NCBI RefSeq assembly: GCF_019649055.1
Contig: NW_026570446.1
Coordinates: 1-64,000, forward strand
Reading direction: 5' to 3'
Length of the DNA: 64,000 bases
Origin: Paramacrobiotus metropolitanus
Lineage: Eukaryota > Tardigrada > Eutardigrada > Parachela > Macrobiotidae
Below, in pieces: positions 56,001-64,000 of the stretch. Within the stretch, counting starts at the first letter, position 1. The number at the start of each line of letters is the position of its first letter. Under the pieces are notes generated by a model, which worked only from the letters and a program-made list of their open reading frames with translations, was not told the DNA's origin and did no database searches. Both the position numbers and the translations under genes were made by a program.

Positions 56001-59000
56001 TGTCACATTTTCGCCATGTTGCAGATCTCAATAACTACGTGGTGAAACTGCTCCAAAGTCTGCTTTTGAAGGTTATTCGATGCGCTGAGCACGAATCTGA
56101 GATCGGTTTGCAAAAAAATTTCACCAGAAAAGTTACTGTCAGACGTGTCACATTTTCGCCATGTTGTCAGAACTCAATAACTACGTGGTGAAACTGCTCC
56201 AAAGTCTGCTTTTAAGGGTTATTCGATGCGCTGAGCACGAATCTGAGATCGGTTTGCAAAAAAAATTTCACCAGAAAAGTTACTGTCAGACGTGTCACAT
56301 TTTCGCCATGTTGTCAGAACTCAATAACTACGTGGTGAAACTGCTCCAAAGTCTGCTTTTAAGGTTATTCGATGCGCTGAGCACGAATTTCAAGTCGGTT
56401 TGCAAAAAAATTTCACCGAAAAAAGTTATGGAAAACTTGACTATTCACCGGCATTTTAGATCTCAATAACTACGTGGTGAAACTGCTCCAAAGTCTGCTT
56501 TTAAGGGTTATTCGATGCGCTGAGCACGAATTCAAGTCGGTTTGCAAAAAAATTTCACCGAAAAAAGTTATGGAAAACTTGACTATTCACCGGCCATTTT
56601 TAGATCTCAATAACTACGTGGTGAAACTGCTCCAAAGTCTGCTTTTAAGGTTATTCGATGCGCTGAGCACGAATTTCTGAGGTCGGTTTGCAAAAAAAAT
56701 TTCACCAGAAAAGTTACTGTCAGACGTGTCACATTTTCGCCATGTTGTCAGAACTCAATAACTACGTGGTGAAACTGCTCCAAAGTCTGCTTTTAAGGGT
56801 TATTCGATGCGCTGAGCACGAATCTGAAATTGGTTTGCAAAAAAATTTCACCAGAAAAAGTTACTGTCAGACGTGTCACATTTTCGCCATGTTGTCAGAA
56901 CTCAATAACTACGTGGTGAAACTGCTCCAAAGTCTGCTTTTAAGGGTTATTCGATGCGCTGAGCACGAATTTCAAGTCGGTTTTGCAGAAAAAAAAATTT
57001 CACCGAAAAAAGTTATGGAAAACTTGACTATTCACCGGCATTTTAGATCTCAATAACTACGTGGTGAAACTGCTCCAAAGTCTGCTTTAAGGGTTATTTG
57101 ATGCGCTGAGCACGAATCTGAGATCGGTTTGCAAAAAAAATTTCACCAGAAAAGTTACTGTCAGACGTGTCACATTTTCGCCATGTTGTCAGAACTCAAT
57201 AACTACGTGGTGAAACTGCTCCAAAGTCTGCTTTAATAGTTATTCGATGCGCTGAGCACGAATCTGAAATTGGTTTGCAAAAAAAATTTCACCAGAAAAG
57301 TTACTGTCAGACGTCACATTTTCGCCATGTTGTCAGAACTCAATAACTACGTGGTGAAACTGCTCCAAAGTCTGCTTTAAGGGTTATTCGATGCGCTGAG
57401 CACGAATCCGAAACCTGGTTTGCAAAAAAATTTCACCAGAAAAAGTTACTGTCAGACGCGTCACATTTTCGCCATGTTGTCAGAACTCAATAACCGTGGT
57501 GAAACTGCTCCAAAGTCTGCTTTTAAGGGTTATTCGATGCGCTGAGCACGAATTTGAAAGTCGGTTTGCAAAAAAATTTCACCGAAAAAGTTATGGAAAA
57601 CTTGACTATTCACCGGCATTTTAGATCTCAATAACTACGTGGTGAAACTGCTCCAAAGTCTGCTTTTGGGTTATTTGATGCGCTGAGCACGAATCTGAGA
57701 TCGGTTTGCAAAAAAAATTTCACCAGAAAAGTTACTGTCAGACGTGTCACATTTTCGCCATGTTGTCAGAACTCAATAACTACGTGGTGAAACTGCTCCA
57801 AAGTCTGCTTTAAGGTTATTCGATGCGCTGAGCACGAATCTGAAATCGGTTTGCAAAAAAATTTCACCAGAAAAGTTACTGTCAGACGTGTCACATTTTC
57901 GCCATGTTGTCAGAACTCAATAACTACGTGGTGAAACTGCTCCAAAGTCTGCTTTTAAGGGTTATTCGATGCGCTGAGCACGAATTTCAAGTCGGTTTGC
58001 AAAAAAATTTCACCGAAAAAAGTTATGGAAAACTTGACTTTTCACCGGCATTTTGGATCCTCAATAACCAGCGTGGTGAAACTGCTCCAAAGTCTGCTTT
58101 TAAGGGTTATTTGATGCGCTGAGCACGAATCTGATATCGGTTTGCAAAAAAAATTTCACCAGAAAAGTTACTGTCAGACGTGTCACATTTTCGCCATGTT
58201 GTCGGAATCTCAATAACTACGTGGTGAAACTGTCTCCAAAGTCTGCTTTTAAAGTTCGATGCGCTGAGCACGAATTTCAAGTCGGTTTGCAAAAAAAATT
58301 TCACCAAAAAGTTATGGAAAACTTGACTATTCACCGGCATTTTTAGATCTCAATAACTACGTGGTGAAACTGCTCCAAAGTCTGCTTTTAAGGTTATTCG
58401 ATGCGCTGAGCACGAATCTCAAGTCGGTTTGCAAAAAAATTTCACCGAAAAAAGTTACTGTCAGACGTGTCACATTTTCGCCATGTTGTCAGAACTCAAT
58501 AACTACGTGGTGAAACTGCTCCAAAGTCTGCTTTAAGGGTTATTCGATGCGCTGAGCACGAATCTGAAATCGGTTTGCAAAAAAATTTCACCAGAAAAGT
58601 TACTGTCAGACGTCACATTTTCGCCATGTTGTCAGAACTCAATAACTACGTGGTGAAACTGCTCCAAAAGTCTGCTTTTAAGGGTTATTCGATGCGCTGA
58701 GCACGAACTGAAATTGGTTTGCAAAAAATTTCACCAGAAAAAGTTACTGTCAGACGTGTCACATTTTCGCCATGTTGTCAGAACTCAATAACTACGTGGT
58801 GAAACTGCTCCAGAGTCTGCTTTTAAGGGTTATTCGATGCGCTGAGCACGAATTTCAAGTCGGTTTGCAAAAAAAATTTCAACGAAAAAAGTTATGGAAA
58901 ACTTGACTTTTCACCGGCATTTTTAGATCTCAATAACTACGTGGTGAAACTGCCCAAAGTCTGCTTTTAAGGGTTATTTGATGCGCTGAGCACGAATCTC

Positions 59001-62000
59001 AAGTCGGTTTGCAAAAAAATTTCACCAGAAAAGTTACTGTCAGACGTCACATTTTCGCCATGTTGTCAGAACTCAATAACTACGTGGTGAAACTGCTCCA
59101 AAAGTCTGCTTTTTAAGGGGTTATTTCGATGCGCTGAGCACGAATCTCAAGTCGGTTTGCAAAAAAATTTCACCGAAAAAAGTTATGGAAAACTTGACAT
59201 TCACCGGCATTTTTTAGATCTCAATAACTACGTGGTGAAACTGCTCCAAAGTCTGCTTTAAGGGTTATTCGATGCGCTGAGCACGAATCTGAAATCGGTT
59301 TGCAAAAAAATTTCACCAGAAAAGTTACTGTCAGACGTCACATTTTCGCCATGTTGTCAGAACTCAATAACTACGTGGTGAAACTGCTCCAAAGTCTGCT
59401 TTAAGGGTTATTCGATGCGCTGAGCACGAATCTGAAATCGGTTTGCAAAAAAAATTTCACAGAAAAGTTACTGTCAGACGTCACATTTTCGCCATGTTGT
59501 CAGAACTCAATAACTACGTGGTGAAACTGCTCCAAAGTCTGTTTTTAAGGGTTATTTGATGCGCTGAGCACGAATTTCAAGTCGGTTTGCAAAAAAATTT
59601 CACCAGAAAAGTTATGGAAACTGACTTTTCACCATTTTGATCTCAATAACTACGTGGTGAAACTGCTCCAAAGTCTGCTTTATGGGTTATTTGATGCGCT
59701 GAGCACGAATCTGAAATCGGTTTGCAAAAAAAATTTCACCAGAAAAGTTACTGTCAGACGTCACATTTTCGCCATGTTGTCAGAACTCAATAACTACGTG
59801 GTGAAACTGCTCCAAAGTCTGCTTTTAAGGGTTATTCGATGCGCTGAGCACGAATTTCAAGTCGGTTTGCAAAAAAATTTCACCGAAAAAGTTATGGAAA
59901 CTTGACTATTCACCGGCATTTTAGATCTCAATAACTACGTGGTGAAACTGCTCCAAAGTCTGTTTTTAAGGGTTATTCGATGCGCTGAGCACGAATCTGA
60001 AATCGGTTTGCAAAAAAAATTTCACCAGAAAAGTTACTGTCAGACGTGTCATTTTCGCCATGTTGTCAGAACTCAATAACTACGTGGTGAAACTGCTCCA
60101 AAGTCTGCTTTTAAGGGTTATTCGATGCGCTGAGCACGAATCTGAAATTCGGTTTGCAAAAAATTTCACCAGAAAAGTTACTGTCAGACGTGTCACATTT
60201 TCGCCATGTTGTCAGAACTCAATAACTACGTGGTGAAACTGCTCCAAAGTCTGCTTTTAAGGGTTATTCGATGCGCTGAGCACGAATTTGAACTCGGTTT
60301 GCAAAAAATTTCACCGAAAAAAGTTATGGAAAACTTGACTTTTCACCGGCATTTTTAGATCTCAATAACTACGTGGTGAAACTGCTCCAAAGTCTGCTTT
60401 TAAGGGTTATTCGATGCGCTGAGCACGAATCTGAATCGGTTTGCAAAAAAATTTCACCAGAAAAGTTACTGTCAGACGTGTCACATTTTCGCCATGTTGT
60501 CAGAACTCAATAACTACGTGGTGAAACTGCTCCAAAGTCTGCTTTTAAGGGTTATTCGATGCGCTGAGCACGAATCTGAAATCGGTTTGCAAAAAATTTC
60601 ACCAGAAAAGTTACTGTCAGACGTGTCACATTTTCGCCATGTTGTCAGAACTCAATAACTACGTGGTGAAACTGCTCCAAAGTCTGCTTTTAAGGTTATT
60701 CGATGCGCTGAGCACGAATCTGAAATTGGTTTGCAAAAAAATTTCACCAGAAAAGTTACTGTCAGACGTGTCACATTTTCGCCATGTTGTCAGAACTCAA
60801 TAACTACGTGGTGAAACTGCTCCAAAGTCTGCTTTTAAGGGTTATTCGATGCGCTGAGCACGAATTTCAAGTCGGTTTGCAAAAAAAATTTCACCGAAAA
60901 AGTTATGGAAAACTTGACTTTTCACCGGCATTTTTAGATCTCAATAACAACGTGGTGAACTGCTCAAAGTCTGCTTTTAAGGGTTATTTGATGCGCTGAG
61001 CACGAATCTGATCTCGGTTTGCAAAAAAATTTCACCAGAAGAAGTTACTGTCAGACGTGTCACATTTTCGCCATGTTGTCAGAACTCAATAACTACGTGG
61101 TGAAACTGCTCCAAAGTCTGCTTTTGAGGTTATTTCGATGCGCTGAGCACGAATTTCAAGTCGGTTTGCAAAAAAAATTTCACCGAAAAAAGTTATGGAA
61201 AACTGACTATTCACCGGCATTTTTAGATCTCAATAACTACGTGGTGAAACTGCTCCAAAAGTCTAGCTTTTAAGGGTTATTCGATGCGCTGAGCACGAAT
61301 CTGAAATCGGTTTGCAAAAAAAATTTCAGAAAAAGTTACTGTCAGACGTGTCACATTTTCGCCATGTTGTCAGAACTCAATAACTACGTGGTGAAACTGC
61401 TCCAAAGTCTGCTTTTAAGGGTTATCTGATGCGCTGAGCACGAGTCTGATATCGGTTTGCAAAAAAAATTTCACCAGAAAAGTTACTGTCAGACGTGTCA
61501 CATTTTCGCCATGTTGTCAGAACTCAATAACTACGTGGTGAAACTGCTCCAAAGTCTGCTTTTAAGGGTTATTCGATGCGCTGAGCACGAATTTCAAGTC
61601 GGTTTGCAAAAAATTTCACCGAAAAAGTTATGAAAACTTGACTATTCACCGGCATTTTAGATCTCAATAACTACGTGGTGAAACTGCTCCAAAGTCTGCT
61701 TTTAGGGTTATTCGATGCGCTGAGCACGAATCCGAAATTGGTTTGCAAAAAAATTTCACCAGAAAAGTTACTGTCAGACGTGTCACATTTTCGCCATGTT
61801 GTCAGAACTCAATAACTACGTGGTGAAACTGCTCCAAAGTCTGCTTTTAGGGTTATTCGATGCGCTGAGCACGAATTTCAAGTCGGTTTGCAAAAAAATT
61901 TCACCGAAAAGTTATGGAAAACTTGACTATTCACCGGCATTTTAGATCTCAATAACTACGTGGTGAAACTGCTCCAAAGTCTGCTTTAAGGGTTATTTGA

Positions 62001-64000
62001 TGCGCTGAGCACGAATCTCTGAGATCGGTTTGCAAAAAAATTTCACCAGAAAAGTTACTGTCAGACGTGTCACATTTTCGCCATGTTGTCAGAACTCAAT
62101 AACTACGTGGTGAAACTGCTCCAAAGTCTGCTTTTAATAGTTATTCGATGCGCTGAGCACGAATCTGAAATCGGTTTGCAAAAAAAATTTCACCAGAAAA
62201 GTTACTGTCAGACGTGTCACATTTTCGGCATGTTGTCAGAACTCAATAACTACGTGGTGAAACTGCTCCAAAGTCTGCTTTTAAGGGTTATTTCTGCGCT
62301 GAGCACGAATCTGAAATCGGTTTGCAAAAAAAATTTCACCAGAAAAGTTACTGTCAGACGTGTCACATTTTCGCCATGTTGTCAGAACTCAATAACTACG
62401 TGGTGAAACTGCTCCAAAGTCTGCTTTAAGGGTTATTTGATGCGCTGAGCACGAATCTGATTTCGGTTTGCAAAAAAATTTCACCTGAAGAAGTTACTGT
62501 CAGACGTGTCACATTTTCGCCATGTTGTCAGAACTCAATAACTACGTGGTGAAACTGCTCCAAAGTCTGCTTTTGCTGTTATTCGATGCGCTGAGCACGA
62601 ATTTCAAGTCGGTTTGCAAAAAAATTTCACCGAAAAAGTTATGGAAAACTTGACTATTCACCGGCATTTTAGATCTCAATAACTACGTGGTGAAACTGCT
62701 CCAAAGTTTGCTTTTAAGGTTATTCGATGCGCTGAGCACGAATCTGAAATCGGTTTGCAAAAAAATTTCCCAGAAAAGTTACTGTCAGACGTGTCACATT
62801 TTCGCCATGTTGTCAGAACTCAATAACTACGTGGTGAAACTGCTCCAAAGTCTGCTGTTAAGGTTATTCGATGCGCTGAGCACGAATCTGAAATCAGTTT
62901 GCAAAAAAAAATTTCACCAGAAAAGTTACTGTCAGACGTGTCACATTTTCGCCATGTTGTCAGAACTCAATAACCACGTCGTGAAACTGCTCCAAAGTCT
63001 GCTTTTAAGGGTTATTCGATGCGCTGAGCACGAATTTCAAGTCGGTTTGCAAAAAAATTTCACCGAAAAAGTTATGGAAAACTTGACTTTTCACCGGCAT
63101 TTTGATCTCAATAACTACGTGGTGAAACTGCTCCAAAGTCTGCTTTTAAGGGTTATTTGATGCGCTGAGCACGAATCTGATTTCGGTTTGCAAAAAAATT
63201 TCACCAGAAAAGTTACTGTCAGACGTGTCACATTTTCGCCATGTTGTCAGAACTCAATAACTACGTGGTGAAACTGCTCCAAAGTCTGCTTTTAAGGTTT
63301 TCGATGCGCTGAGCACGAATTTCAAGTCGGTTTGCAAAAAAATTTCACCGAAAAAAGTTATGGAAAACTTGACTATTCACCGGCATTTTTAGATCTCAAT
63401 AACTACGTGGTGAAACTGCTCCAAAGTCTGCTTTTAAGGGTTATTCGATGCGCTGAGCACGAATCTGAGATCGGTTTGCAAAAAAAATTTCACCAGAAAA
63501 AGTTACTGTCAGACGTGTCACATTTTCGCCATGTTGTCAGAACTCAATAACTACGTGGTGAAACTGCTCCAAAGTCTGCTTTTAAGGGTTATTCGATGCG
63601 CTTGAGCACGAATCTGAAATCGGTTTGCAAAAAAAATTTCACCAGAAAAGTTACTGTCAGACGTGTCACATTTTCGCCATGTTGTCAGAACTCAATAACT
63701 ACGTGGTGAAACTGCTCCAAAGTCTGCTTTTAGGGTTATTCGATGCGCTGAGCACGAATTTCAAGTCGGTTTGCAAAAAAATTTCACCGAAAAGTTATGG
63801 AAAACTTGACTTTTCACCGGCATTTTGATCTCAATAACAACGGGTGAAACTGCTCCAGAGAGTCTGCTTTAAGGGTTATTTGATGCGCTGAGCACGAATC
63901 TGATTTCGGTTTGCAAAAAAATTTCACCAGAAAAGTTACTGTCAGACGTGTCACATTTTCGCCATGTTGTCAGAACTCAATAACTACGTGGTGAAACTGC

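Larger units (their letters stand above)
36818..64000 (+). repeat. Satellite 2 tandem array, right part (about 147-bp monomer), runs off the window
   Basis: Roughly 185 head-to-tail copies in the same orientation as the left part. GAACTCAATAAC recurs at 36818, 36966, 37114 and 37261, a spacing of 147-148 bp. Two subtypes are interspersed and differ in the middle of the monomer: one has AGAAAAAGTTACTGTCAGACGTGTCAC and CGCCATGTTGTCAGAACTC spread over about 50 bp, the other has GTTATGGAAAACTTGAC and CACCGGCATTTTTAGATCTC. The first dominates to about 47 kb; after that both are mixed. Open frames here are repeat artefacts. No gene or second insertion was seen. Confidence 0.96.

Noticed and set aside
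36897-63828. Open frames up to 170 codons in satellite 2
   Set aside because: Same peptide from each monomer; frames break whenever an indel occurs. No sign of coding constraint.
36818-64000. Regular direct repeats as a possible CRISPR array
   Set aside because: The whole 147-bp unit repeats head to tail; there are no unique spacers and no cas genes, and the surroundings are eukaryotic.

Overview
The window looks like heterochromatic DNA from a eukaryote, most likely an invertebrate animal. Two tandem satellite families fill about 47 of the 64 kb. The middle 16.7 kb is one very large LTR retroelement of Ty3/gypsy type with an env-like gene, eukaryotic splice signals and no bacterial gene layout. 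The species cannot be named from the sequence.

Layout: (1) 1-19042 holds satellite 1, a head-to-tail monomer of about 160 bp, roughly 119 copies. (2) At about 19042 it changes directly into satellite 2, a monomer of about 147-148 bp. (3) Within satellite 2, at 20070-36817, sits an LTR element. Its two LTRs are 322 bp with 2 differences, a GAAC target duplication flanks it (20066-20069 and 36818-36821), a candidate primer-binding site lies just inside the 5' LTR and a polypurine tract just before the 3' LTR. (4) Satellite 2 resumes in register and runs to the end of the window (36818-64000, about 185 copies).

Gene order inside the element, all on the + strand: four tandem, apparently related small ORFs (20785-22204), three of them ending in a cysteine cluster; gag (22730-23878); a canonical -1 frameshift site (TTTAAAC plus a perfect 12-bp hairpin); protease; a repeat-bearing linker; RT, RNase H and integrase (to 28101); a Cys-rich ORF (28298-29263); an intact 944-codon ORF for a second reverse transcriptase of R2-like non-LTR type with a restriction-like nuclease end (29300-32134); a second Cys-rich RING-like ORF sharing a signature with the first (32269-33081); and a broken env-like gene with signal peptide and membrane anchor (33054-35100). 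A 1.4-kb non-coding 3' region carries an intron-like segment.

Gag-Pro-Pol would come from full-length RNA by frameshifting. The downstream ORFs probably need spliced RNAs: there is a good donor at 20581/20582 and a strong acceptor at 28273. The near-identical LTRs point to a recent insertion, yet the pol and env frames are interrupted. Several pol breaks fall at short homopolymers, so sequencing or assembly error competes with real decay as the explanation. The most unusual features are a Ty3-type element that encloses an intact R2-like RT between two related Cys-rich ORFs, and the tandem small-ORF family in its leader.
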